Virus record (IMG/VR): IMGVR_UViG_3300020465_000009
Location: 1 to 64,000 of that record
Length of the DNA stretch: 64,000 bases
Strand: one strand, 5' to 3'
Origin: a virus
The notes beneath the pieces are model-generated. The model was given only the letters and a program-made list of their open reading frames with translations, searched no databases and had not been told where the DNA came from. How positions within the stretch are numbered: position 1 is the first letter of the stretch; each line of letters opens with the position of its first letter. The translations under genes and the position numbers were made by a program. Shown here in pieces: positions 25,701-38,200 of the stretch.

Positions 25701-26209
25701 TTTATCATCCTGTAAAATACAGAATATTATTTGGGCAATATGCTGACGAAAGTTTACAAGCAACATTTAAAGTAGTGAAAAATCCAGGAACAAACATATC
25801 TAATGCTGTTATCAAAACAAGGGTAGTAGCGGCAATAAATGAATATTTTGCTTTGGATAATTGGGATTTTGGAGATAGTTTTTATTTCACAGAACTAGCC
25901 GCATATATTCACCAACAATTGGCACCAGATTTATTGACAGTAGTAATTGTGCCAAATCAGTCAGGACAGACTTTTGGAAGTTTATTCCAAATATCAAGTG
26001 CGACAGACGAAATTTTTATCAGTGGGGCCACCGTTGATGATGTTTCAATTATAAGTGCCTTAGGAGCAAACCAATTAGTTGCATCAGGCACAGTAGTTAC
26101 ATCTACAGGAACGACATCAAGCACAACAACTACATCAGGATCAGCAGTGTCAGGCTCTACTACATCAGGATCCGGTTCAAGTACCGGCAGTAGTGGGGCA
26201 GGATACTAA
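22721..26209 (+). CDS. 6: Baseplate wedge subunit gp6
   Basis: 1162 residues, well above T4 gp6 (660). The N-terminus has the baseplate-J-like start DFKSYDFETLRRTMVNYLRE, YVALLDLIAYIAQALAFRVD and NARENFLATAERRDSILRLA, strongly conserved in gp6 of marine T4-like phages. A mid part with DKAPQTFYSQNRMVTAEDYQ, VVPLSASQEIIKVRSVNR is the second diagnostic block. The C-terminal domain ATFKVVKNPGTNISNAVIKT, VVAAINEYFALDNWDFGDSF is also typical. gp6 forms the wedge ring that triggers sheath contraction. The last ~45 residues are Ser/Thr/Gly low complexity ending GAGY, an odd tail also seen at 39128-39853. Confidence 0.9.
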   Translation: MATTDRQNRLLVAEDWTKIYQAFQQADFKSYDFETLRRTMVNYLRENYPDDFNDYVESSEYVALLDLIAYIAQALAFRVDLNARENFLATAERRDSILRLARLINYNVKRNQPATGLLKIDTVTTTEDVRDSTGNNLANQTIVWNDSINSNYREQFISIMSAANTTGQTFGKPREAGNIGGIQTDIYTLSSNQTDLPLFKFTKNIGGVSRNFEVVPSAITGSESIFENEPIVGTGLTYAYRQDGAGDSSNNTGFFFLFKQGNISFQDFSIENSTTNLTQPIGAQNINNSDVWLYKLDDLNQISEKWTQVPSLSGNNAIYNSLSKNVRNIYNVITRDGDAIDLAFGDGNFSNIPLGNFRCYYRTSDNEKFSITPSDMQRINLAIPYIDKNGSQQTLTVTASLKQSIYNSTASESNDSIRDKAPQTFYSQNRMVTAEDYQVVPLSASQEIIKVRSVNRTASGVSRQKEILDPTGAYSSLSIFAEDGILYREEKNNTFTFTFKNKNNILDTINSKVEAKLKLPYSRQFYYLKYGTKNLATLSATWNSTTTSTNLNTGYFTTGTGALKTGIYATSNLKYAKAGSLIKFTSPNTNKFLNGKFVASSTDNATDREWAKIGEVEGDGANNGTGNLETGVGPISLTDIIPNGAVLNAVIPAFTINFTTALKNDLIDRVNAYENFALRYDQENEEWKVITSTNVSTSTVFGLGNAGSTTGTNLDQSWWFNFTNDGNTYTVTYRSLDYIFESEKQNKFHYDVEEKIYDYKTGLAVKDTVKLLKTNSLVSTGNSIGYPLQWQIVDTVTEADGYQDNAKVKVGFYDADDDGVVDNPELFDICVEPDTSPTTKFVFFEKYLSYNNIERFRPYAATNFVVAEKEADITLSSATYSNDQLFYFYDQAEDVVKKYNSTTNTLTTTTDYYGRRGRSSLLFQYKHNAGQETRIDPSVSNIIDCYMLERSYDNLYRIWLQDGGTKPTPSTPDQLRISYSGSLNPLKSLNDQIVYHPVKYRILFGQYADESLQATFKVVKNPGTNISNAVIKTRVVAAINEYFALDNWDFGDSFYFTELAAYIHQQLAPDLLTVVIVPNQSGQTFGSLFQISSATDEIFISGATVDDVSIISALGANQLVASGTVVTSTGTTSSTTTTSGSAVSGSTTSGSGSSTGSSGAGY

Positions 26210-29200
26210 TGGCAGATAATCCACTTAACTCAAGAGCAAACCAAGAAGTTGTAAGTCTAGACAACGGAAAAACTACTTTCAGAAGAAGTATAGCACACCT
26301 TCCTGTTGTTTTCCAAACAGATTCTAACCATAGATTTTTATCAAGCACAATAGATCCTTTGATTCAGAAAGGCGCATTAGAAAGACTAGATGGATTTATA
26401 GGAAAACAAGATGCTAATACAAGAGTAACAAGTGACACTTATATAAGTGCAACAAGCAGAGATAGAATGGCTTATCAATTAGAGCCTACTGTAACTTACA
26501 CAAACAAAGATACAACATCTATAAATCCTGAAGACCAAGTTTTATTTTCAGGCACGTATGATGATTACATTAATCAATTAAAATATTTAGGTGGCAAGGT
26601 AGACAATCATGATAGATTGCATGACTCCAATGTCTATTCTTGGAATCCGTCCGTAGATTTAGACAAGTTAATTAATTACAGAGAATACTATTGGTTACCG
26701 ATTGGACCAAACAGTATATTAATTGATGACGTTGGACCAAATGCTGTAACTGAAATAAATGTTACTGCTGTTAAAGGTGCATTTAAATTTAGTACAACAG
26801 GTGATTCAGAAAATCCAAACATAAAATTATACAAAGGAAACACTTATAAGTTCAATGTTGATGCAAAAGGTCATTCATTCAAAATCATGACCGAACCTTA
26901 CAAAGAAGGTATTGCAGAAGATGGATCAACATCAGTGATATATTCCACAGGTGTTACAAACCAAGGTGCCGACAACGGCACAGTAACTTTTACAGTGCCA
27001 ACAACTGCTCCGGATGTTTTATACTATCAATGCGGAAATCACAGTGCAATGAACGGAATATTTAATGTTGCTAAAGTTGAAACAAATTCAAAAATTGATG
27101 TTGCAAAAGAAATTTTAGGTGCAAAACGTCACCAATTAAGAACACTTGAAATATCAAATGGTATGAGAATAAAGTTTGGCAACAATGTTACAGATGCAAC
27201 AGGCTACGCAAACAGAGAATTTTATGTTGAAGGGGTTGGAGAATCAATTACATTAACTCCTGTAGAAGATTTAATTACACCTGAGAGTTATGCAACAACA
27301 AGCACTATACCATTTGACAGATATATTTTTGATTCTAAACCATATTCAAAAGCATTTTATCTACCAGAGAAACTTGATTACATTACAATTAAAAGAGATT
27401 CCCCGGACAGAAATGCATGGTCAAGATACAATAGATGGTTTCATAGATCTGTAATTGAAAAATCTGCAGAAGTAAATGGATACACACCTAACCTAGACGA
27501 AACTAAAAGAGCAAAAAGACCAATTATTGAATTTGACTCAGGTATAGAATTATTTAATCACGGAAAAATTGCCAAAAAGTCTGTAACTTTATTTGACACA
27601 ACAACATTAGATGCATTTAGCACTGTAAGTAATTCCGCAGGGTACATTGTAGACGGTGTTGCACTTGCTGACGGTATGAGAGTTGTGTTCGCCAAAGACA
27701 CAGACCCAATAGTAAAAAATAAAATTTATAAAGTTAATTTTGTTCTTGCCTCAGATTCAACAAAGGTTATAAACTTAACTGAAGAGTCAGATGCAGTTGC
27801 ATCACGAGGTGAAAGTGTATTTGTTGAATTTGGTGAAGACAATCAAGGGAAAACATTTTATTTTGATCATGATGCCGACAGTGCATTGACTTGGCAAGAT
27901 TCTCAGGAAAAAACAAAATTAAATCAAAGTCCGCTTTTTAATTTATATGATAATAATCATGTGCTGATAAATGACGCTCAAACTTATCCAAGTAGTTCGT
28001 TTACTGGTTCTAAAATTTTTAGTTTCCAAACATCCGATTCGGCAACAGAAGATACTGTGCTTGGAATGAAAATTAAGTACAACACAATTAATAATGTTGG
28101 AGATATTGTTTTTGATTCCGATCATACAGACGGAACTTTTACATACAGAAACGGAAATTCAACCGAAACAAAAAATTTAGCAGAAACACATTTACATTAT
28201 AACAAAAGTTTAACATCTCATGACTCGGTTGGTGCATGGACAAAGAGACCAACAGGAGCCAAACAAAGGGTTATAAGAACTTACTTTGTAGATGCTACCG
28301 AGAAAAAATTATTTCCTATAGATTTTTATAAAAATTCAGTGGACTTAACTGATCTTGAAGTAAGTGTTTTAGTAAATGGTAGTAGAAAAAATTTAGATAC
28401 AGATTATAAAATTGTAGATGGAACAACATTCAAATACATTCAATTTACAAAAGATCAAACAGTTGGCGATAGAATTGTTATTAAATGTTACAGCAAAGCG
28501 GCAAAAGTTTCCGACAAAGGAATTTATGAGGTCCCGGAAAATTTAGAATTCAATGGCTTGAATGAAAAGACAGGATCTTTTACATATGGACAGATTGTAA
28601 GACATACGCAGGATTTATTTGATAAAGCAACGTATGTGACTGGAGTTTTTCCTGGCGCATCGACATTGAGAGATTATCCAGAGGCATATAACGCAGGTGG
28701 AACAATCATACAACACGAAGGAAGTTTGGTTCCTGCTGTATTCAATTTAATTGACAAAGAAGCAAATTTAATCAATGCAATGAACTATTGTGCGATTGAA
28801 TATGAAAAATTTTACAACAGTTTTTTAACTTACACAATGGATTCACCTTACGAGGGTGTAGCCGCGGACAGAGTAGATGAAATATTAGGAGCCATTAATC
28901 AAGATAGAACAGCATCTTTTCCTTTCTTTTATGACGACATGATAGGACACGGTGAGGCAAAAACTTTGAGAACATTCACAGTTGCAGATGCAAATGATAC
29001 TGATTATGCTATAGATTCACAATTTAGTTCAACTACTTTAAGCAACAGAGCAGTGTACGTTTATGTAAATGATGTTCAATTGGTATTGGATCATGATTAT
29101 ACGTTTAGTACAACCGATGATACAATTTCTATATCAAAAACACTTGCAGTGGGTGATATCATAAAAATTTATGATTATTCCAATACAACTGGTAGTTTTA

Positions 29201-32200
29201 TTCCACCAACTCCAAGTAAATTAGGAATATATCCAAAAACAAAACCTGAAAAACTTACAGACGACACTTATATTACAAACACCGATGTAATTGTAAAGCA
29301 TGATGGTTCAAGGATAAAAGCATATGGTGATTACAGAGATGATTTAATATTAGAACTTGAAAAAAGAATTTACAACAATATTAAAGTTTCTTATGACGCA
29401 GAAAAATTAGATCCAAACTCTATCATACCTAGCATTTTCCAAACTACAGAATATACTTTAGATGAAGTTAATGATGTCATAGGAAAAGATTTTTTCACAT
29501 GGGCAGGCAGAAACAATATTAGATATATCACAAATGATACTTACAGAGAGCCGGAGCCATTTACATATAACTACGCATCATCACTAGGAAAAATTGACGG
29601 CAAATTTTTACAAGGACATTGGCGAGCAATATACAAATATGTGTATGACACAGATCGTCCTCATACTCACCCATGGGAAATGATGGGTCATGCTGAAAAA
29701 CCTAGCGATTGGGAAAGCACTTACGGTTCAGCACCATACACAGCAGGTAACAGTATTCTTTGGGACGCTGTTGCAGGTATGTCTGGTAGATATGGCAAGT
29801 CAGAAATCAAATCTTATCTACCTGTCGACGATCAAGGTAATCTAAAAAATCCAATACAGATTGGACTTGTAAAAGATCTGGATCTGTTTATGAGACAAAG
29901 GAATTGGAAGTTTGGAGATCATTCACCCGCGGAAACGGCTTGGAGAAGATCAAGTGCGTATCCTTTCAGCATAGTAAAAATGATGGCGGTGTTGAAACCT
30001 GCCAAATTCTTTAGTATCTTTTTAGATAATTCAAGACTCAAAACAAATGTATCGAATAATTTAATTGACAACGACACAGGTATTAGACAAACACTTTCAG
30101 GCGCAAAATATCATTTAGAAACAATCACAAATACTGCAACAGGTGTTGTTACAAGATATCAAACAGCAGGTTATCAACCTTGGATAGTGAACTATCTGAT
30201 TCATCAAGGATTAGATCCTAAAACTTTTTACTACGATAAAATGAAAAATCTTAAAGTTCAATTAGGATACAAACTAGGTGGGTTTACAGATAAAGAAAAT
30301 ATCAAGGTAATGCTTGATAGTATATCTCCTGGTTCTTCAGCAGGTTCAAAATTTATACCCGATGAGAACTACAAAGTTTTATTTAGAACTTCGAACCCGG
30401 TAAACACATACCAATATTCAGGTGTGTTGATTGAAAAAAATACTGAACTGTCAGAAGACGGGTCAACACTTGTAGGCGGTTATAGGGTAATTGGATACAG
30501 TGCAGAAAATCCTTATTTTACTTTTTATCAACCTATTAGAGGAGGTATTACAGGTAAAGTTGAAGTTGGGGGTGCTAGAGCAGAAAAATTTGCTTCATTC
30601 CTTCAAGACGCACAGGTTATTCCTTATGGTCATGTGTTTATGGAAATACAGGATGTCGTTGACTTTTTATTTGGTTACGGAAAATATTTAGAAGAACAAG
30701 GATTTACTTTTGACAAATTTTCTAAAGAAATCGGTGAAGTACAAAATTTTGATACATCAGTAAAAGAATTTTTATATTGGACGACACAAAACTGGTCGCA
30801 TGGATCAGCAATAACTTTATCTCCCGGTGCTGAAAATTTAATGCTTACAACAAAAAATAGTGTTGTTGGAAAATTACGAGGACTATCAGGAAACTATTCA
30901 GTATTAGATGCAGGCGGTAAGAAATTTGATCCAAGAGATATTTCTGTTAAAAAATTAGGAAATATTTTTGATATGTCTTCTATTGGCAAGGAAGGTATAT
31001 TCAATGCTGAGATGTTAAGTGTACAAAAAGAGCATTTAATTTTATTTGATAACAAGACTGTGTTTAGTGACATATTATATGATCCAAAAACTGGATTTAG
31101 GCAACAAAGACTTAAACTGATAGGATGGAAAACAGGTGAATGGAATGGAGACTTCTCTGCTCCTGGATTTGTTTATGATTCTGCAAAAGTAAATTATTGG
31201 ACAGCGAACCAAGATTATAAAATTGGTGACACAGTAGAATATCAAGGTAAGTTTTATGTAGCGAAAGTTAATCATACATCATCTAGTAATTTTGAAACTG
31301 AAAAATTTATATACAAAACAGAAAAACCTGCTCCACAGTTATTGCCTAACTTTGAATACAAAATTTCACAATTTAAAGATTTTTACAATCTTGAAACCAA
31401 CAACTTTGACGAAACGCAACAAACTCTTGCACAAAAATTAATCGGATATCAAAGCAGGGATTATTTAGAGAACCTATTTGCTAATGATATTTCTCAATAC
31501 AAATTTTATCAAGGATATATCCGAGAAAAAGGTACCAAAAATGCTATAGATAAACTATTAAAAGCACAGTACCAAAACCAAGATATATCTATCGACCTTT
31601 ATCCGGAATGGATGATAAGAACTGGCGATATAGGAAATTCAGATGCTAAAAAAAGTGTACAGGTTGAATTCACAGCATCAGAAAATTGTGGCACAATACA
31701 AAGTATAGAACTTTTAGATAACACAGTTGACTCTCCACAATATGCACGTTCTAAGGTTTCTTATCTAGATACCTTGTATGATAAACCTATTGATTATACA
31801 CCATCTAGTACATTTAGTCAGTTAGATTATTCAGGCGTTGGCATAGATAGAGAAACTCAACAATTATTGCCGACTGCTGGATATCCACAAGTAACACAGG
31901 TACAACATTCAGCATTCCATATCAAAGACTTGAAAAATCTTGATGTGAACAATGTGTCTGGAGCGGAATTAATTTGGGTAGCAAGTAAACACAATCATGA
32001 CTGGGACGTATTTAGAATAACTGAAGCAGATTTCAGAATTAAAAATATTACACCTATGAACGAAGCAACGCAGTTAAAAATACAATTTACTGAAGCACAT
32101 AGTTTACAACAAGCATCAAACACAACAACTGCCGATTATTTTGCGGTGTCCAATAGTAAATCAAATGATTTAAATGCTGTTCATCAAGTCAAATCGGTTG

Positions 32201-35200
32201 AAAGCAAGGATACTATTATAATAGATTACGCAGGAAATACAAATTTTATTCCAACAGTCGCTGACGGATCAACGGCTGACACATTTGGCAACGTTTACAA
32301 ATTCATAAGTGTACGTTTGAGTTCAATGGATGCTGTCAATGACAAGTTGTCATTTTTAGAATATAAACCAGAAGACACAGTTATAAACAGGGTTGGTGAC
32401 AAAGTATTTGCCGATGCCGATTCTGAAGGTTTATGGAAAGTATATGAAAAAGTAAATGCTTACACTAGCCAAGTAACAAAATCACCTGATGTCATAGACA
32501 ATCAAGATTACGGTTACAACATTGTTGCCAGAAACGATGGAAGAACAGTGGTAGTTGCGGCTCCTACAAAAGGACAAGGAACTTTACATTTCTTATTTAG
32601 AGCACAATCAGGATCAACATTTAGTTCAAGCACAAATGACGCATTAGGCACAGTGGTAAACGAAGGTGCTGGAAGTAGTTTCAGTGTACAAAACTCTGCA
32701 ACTATGACCGACAACAACGATAATACTAGTAAACTTGGTTACTCATTATCGATGAGTACAGATGAAAATTTTGTTGTTGCAGGTGCACCTTACACGAACA
32801 CAGTTGATTCAGACGGAAGTACAAGACAAATAGATTCAGGACTTATAAAAGTTTATGTATGGGACACTGCAACTTTCAAATATTCTTTATTAAACACTAT
32901 CAATCCTCCAACAGATGGTTCAACTTCAAATGAAAATTTAAATTTTGGTTGGTCGCATAAAATTTCAGAACCTGGAGACAGTGTAAGAAGCACTCCAACA
33001 AAATACTTGTTTGTAAGTGCACCTGGACATTTGACAGATACGGGTAGAGTTTATGTTTATAAATGGGGAGTAGGCGCAGACGGATCAACATATGATACAT
33101 GGACACAAACATCAGTAATTGAAGCACCCGACGGTGGTAGCAACCAAAGATTTGGACATATAGTCCAAGCAAACGACAATGGAGATATTATTGCAATATC
33201 TTCCAAATCACCCGGCACTGCTGGAAAAGTTGAAATATTTGTAAGACAAGGCCATACAAATGACGGTAGTACATCTGATACATTTAATTTGGTGCAAACA
33301 TTAACAGGAATATCAGCAGACGGATCTTCACTGAACACTGCATTTGGTGAATCAATGACAATGAGTAAGGATGGAAAAACTTTAGCAATAGGTTCTCCTG
33401 GATACGACGATAGTGTTGACGCAGATGCAGGTGCGGTACACATTTACAAATGGAACGCAGACGGTTCCACAAACACTTACACTTTAGATCAAACAGTGAT
33501 ATCTCCGGAGAAAAAATCAAATCAAAAATTTGGAACATCTTTAGATATTAATGATAGTGCTACAAGAATTATTGTTGGAGCCGCAGGTGTGTCGAGTGAT
33601 AAAGAATTAAGGTTAGATTCTGGGTCAACAAGTTTTGACTTGCAGGCAACTACAATTATAGATCAAAACGTTGGATCTGGTGGTGCTTACACATTAACAA
33701 AATACAATACAAAATTTGTCATAGACGAAAGATTGATTACAAGTTCGGTATCTTCGGACGATGATTTTGGAAGAGGAGTTTGTGTTATAGACCAATCAGT
33801 GTTTGTAGGTGCTCCTGAAGATGATGGAAACATAAGCACAGATGGTAGCACTCTTGCTTCTAATGATGGAACTCTAACAATATATGATTGCAATGAATTA
33901 AACACATATGCCTGGAAGGCAATTACAAGTGAGACGCCTTTAATAGATAAAGATAGAATAGGTGAAGCATTTGTATTCAATAAAGATTCAAATTCAATAA
34001 CAGATTATTTAAATTACTACGATCCAGTCAAAGGAAGATTGTTAGGTGTAGCAGAAAGAGAAATTTCATTCAAAACATCACTCGATCCTGCAAGGTACAA
34101 TTATGGCACATCAGATACCAGCAAGATTGCATGGGGTGAAGATCATTTAGGCGAAGTTTGGTGGGATCTAAGCAAAGTAAAATGGTTATGGTATGAGCAA
34201 CACACTCAAGAATACAAAGCAAACAACTGGGGTAAACTATTTCCTGGTGCAGAGATACATTGTTATGAATGGGTAGAATCAATTTATCCACCTTCTGAAT
34301 ATTTGATACAATCTAGATCAACAGACGGAGTAGCGGCAGGGATAACCGGAATACCTTACAAAACAGATGATTCCGCAGTAACAATTAAACAAAAATATGA
34401 TTCTCGAAAAGACGGATTCGTAAATTATTATTATTTCTGGGTTAGAAACAAAAGCAGTCTTCCAACAAAAAGTGTTGTTAAGAGACGTATACCAGTAACA
34501 ACGTTAGAATTAACAATTAGCAATCCTTCAACATCAGGAATTCCTTATTTTGGAGTCACAGATAAAAATAAAGTTTTAGTGTTTAATTGTGAGAATCTTG
34601 TTGTGCCTGGTTCTTCTGTCTTTAATTTTGACTTTAGAAATATCAATTTTGATGGAGATTCATATTCTGTTTGGAAACTTATAAGAGAAGATGACAAGAA
34701 CTTTAGTGTAAACAGCACAATTGAAACTAAATGGTGGGATTCGTTATGTGGTGTAAACACAGCAGGTGATAAAGTACCTGATCCGGATCTTAGAGAGAAT
34801 TTAAAATATGGAAACAGACAGAGACCAAGACAAAGTTGGTATAGAGATAGATTTAGTGCATTGAAACAAATAATTGATTATGCAAATACTGTTTTAAAAG
34901 AAAATGAATTCGCAGGAAGTTTTGATCTAACAAATTTAAATTCTGAGGATCCAGAACCAACACTTGCATCTGGACAATATGATACATCTGTAGATACATA
35001 TGCAGATTTAACTTATATAAACACTGCTGACATATCAGGTGATGCAAATTATCTAGTGAAATCAGATGAGACAGTACAAGGACTTTGGTCAGTGTACAAA
35101 TGGTCTCAGGCTGGAAAAATATTTACTAGAACAGATACACAAACTTACAAGACATCGAGATATTGGTCATATGCAGATTGGTATGCGTCTGGTTTTGATG

Positions 35201-38200
35201 CAAACACTATAATAGAGAAACAAATTAATTATCAGTATGAATTAGATTCTACAGATGCCAAAATTGATGCCATTGTAAAAGTTTTACAAGCAGACACAGG
35301 CGGTTGGAAATTATTCAAAAAAACTTCTTCTGGATGGACAAACGTTGGTACTGAAAATGGAACTATTCAGTTGAGTACAAAACTTTATGATTATACACAA
35401 GATGACACAGGATTTGCTGGAGAAGATAGGTTTGATGATAACACTTTTGACCAAGAACCTACAACAGAAACTAGAAAAATTTTAGAAGCATTAAAAAATG
35501 ATTTATTCACTGGAGAATTTGCAATTTACTATAACAAATTATTCTTCATAGGACTAAGAACTGTACTCAGCGAACAAACATATGTTGATTGGATGTTCAA
35601 AACATCATTTGTAAATGCTAAAAACAGTATCAGACAACTTGACCAAAGAAAAAATTACGAAGTTGGAACAGATGCATGGGTAGAATCTTACATAAAAGAA
35701 GTAAAACCATTTGCAACAAAATTACGAGAATACAAAATTGGTTACAATAAGCAAGAGGACATGGATGGAATATTCACAGACTTTGATAATCCTCCTTTTT
35801 ATGATCCTCTTAATGCAAAAATTAGAAACGTAGATTTAAATGTAGATACTGCAAAACTTTCACTTTACCCATGGAAGATGTACAATGATAGTTACAAAAA
35901 ATATGTAAAATCAATTACAGTGACATCGGGTGGTTCGGGTTATACACACGTACCTACTGTTACAATTATAGGCGGAACTACAGGTGCAAGAGGTCCATTC
36001 CAATTATTAGGCACTAGCAGTTCGGGAAGTACTTCTGGAACTTATGGATATTTTTATCCATTGTTTACTAGTGAACAAAATGCAGAAATTTGGGATAGTC
36101 AAAATGGTGGCTCCGGAGTTGCACATAGTCATACTTTTGATGAGTATCCTGGAGTTACTTTTTATATGCCTAACAGTTCAATGAACCATGGTAAAACACA
36201 GGCATCATTGTTATATAAAACTTACGAGACTGATGTGTCTCAGGCAAAAGCCACTGCAAAAATTGTAAATGGCAAAGTAACTTCTATAACGGTTACTGAT
36301 ATTGGTGGAAACTATACTTCAACACCAACAGTTATTATATCAGGTGGTACAGCGACAGGAGTAAATCCATCAGACCAGGCAAAAGCATACGCATATTTAG
36401 AAAATGACTTGGTTAGAGATTTCAATACAACAATTAAATTTGATAGAGTGCTATCAACTTCTAGAGTAAAAGATTGGACTGCACTTGCAAGTTACGTTTA
36501 TGGCGACCTAATTAGATACAACAACGAATTGTATAGAGCAACAAGTGCCTTTACAGCAACATCAGACTTCGATGAAAACGAAGATAAAGTCCAAAGGATT
36601 TATGGAGACGAAACTGGATTAACTGCATCAGATAGAACTAAAGGTTTCTACACACCCGGTGATGGAATGCCAGGCAACGAATTAAATCAATTAATGGACG
36701 GAGTTGACTATGGCGGAACAATGGTTACTGGATTATTGTTCAATGAAGGTAAAGGTTGGAACAACTTTAGTTGGGACACAGTTGGTTGGGATAGATTTAA
36801 CACATCCAACATACAAACTTTCTACGCAGATGGATCAACAGCAACATATACATTCAAAACTGCTCCTGCATCTTCAAAAGCATATCAAGTTTATGTTTCT
36901 GAGAACGACAGCACAAAAAGAAGATTGAGTGATGTGTTTAGAGGCGACGGATCAACTACTGCATTTACATTAAGCACTGTGCCAAACGAAGGCGCAATGA
37001 TCGAATTTATACCATTTGACGAAGATGGAGTTACAACACCTACAGATGACAGAACACTGGATAATGTGATTAGTGGCGGATTATTTAGAACTGCGTTAGG
37101 TACTGCTCCATCTGATATCATATTGGAAGGAGACGAATTTGTTTCTCCAGAAACAAGTTACGCCCCAGAAGAAGCAGTACCGGGACAAATATTCGACACA
37201 GTAGATATAAAAGTTTATACTGCTCCGGAATCAGGTGTGCCATTTATATCAGATACATCAAGCATTGGTGACGGAAACACAAAAGTTTTCAAACTTGGTG
37301 ATTATCCTGGAACACTTGCATCAGTAACTGTCAGTGTCGACGGAGTTATTAAAAGATTAACTACAGATTACACTGTAAACGTAAAAACTAAAAAAATAAT
37401 TTTTGGAACAGCACCGGCCAATAATTCTGTTATAGGAATAAAAACTTTTGCAATATCAGGTGAGAACTATAGAGTGTTAGACACTATTGTTGGTGATGGT
37501 AGTACAGCGACTTATACAACAAGCACAAGGGGTGAATTTAATTTAGATTCAACATCTTCTGAGATGTTCGTAACAATAGATGGTGTGCCAACAGTTGCAT
37601 TTACAAGTAGCACAACAGCAAATACAATTACAATAACTTTCAGTTCTGCACCAGCAGTGAATAGTTTAATACAAATAGCAGGATTCAATAAATCAACAAC
37701 TTCATCTAGAAGTTACGCAAGTATCAGAAGAGAAGTAATCACTTACGATGGTTCAACCAACGTAATAGGTTTAACATATCCTCCTGGTGCAATAGGACCA
37801 TACTCAGGACTGACCATGTTAGAGATAGCAGGAAAAATGTTACGTGGTCCGGACAATTCATATTATATGGGAGACGGTAGCACTTATACATATGGAGTAT
37901 CGTCTAGTGTTGGCGAAGATTCAACAGTAGATCCTGCAAAAACAATTACAAGTGCAAGTCAAGTACAAGTGTTTGTAAATGGTGTAGAGAAAAATTTAAA
38001 CACTCACTATACCGTTGACATTTCAAACCAAAATGTAAACTTTGTTACTGGAAGTGTGCCTACAGCAACAGATGTAATTGCAATAAGCACATTAGTTGAT
38101 AATCATTACACTGCATCAGGCACAGATATTACTTTGAATACAACACAATTAGGTACCGATGGTTTCACAGTCACTTCAGGTACGACAATAGTTGCCACAA

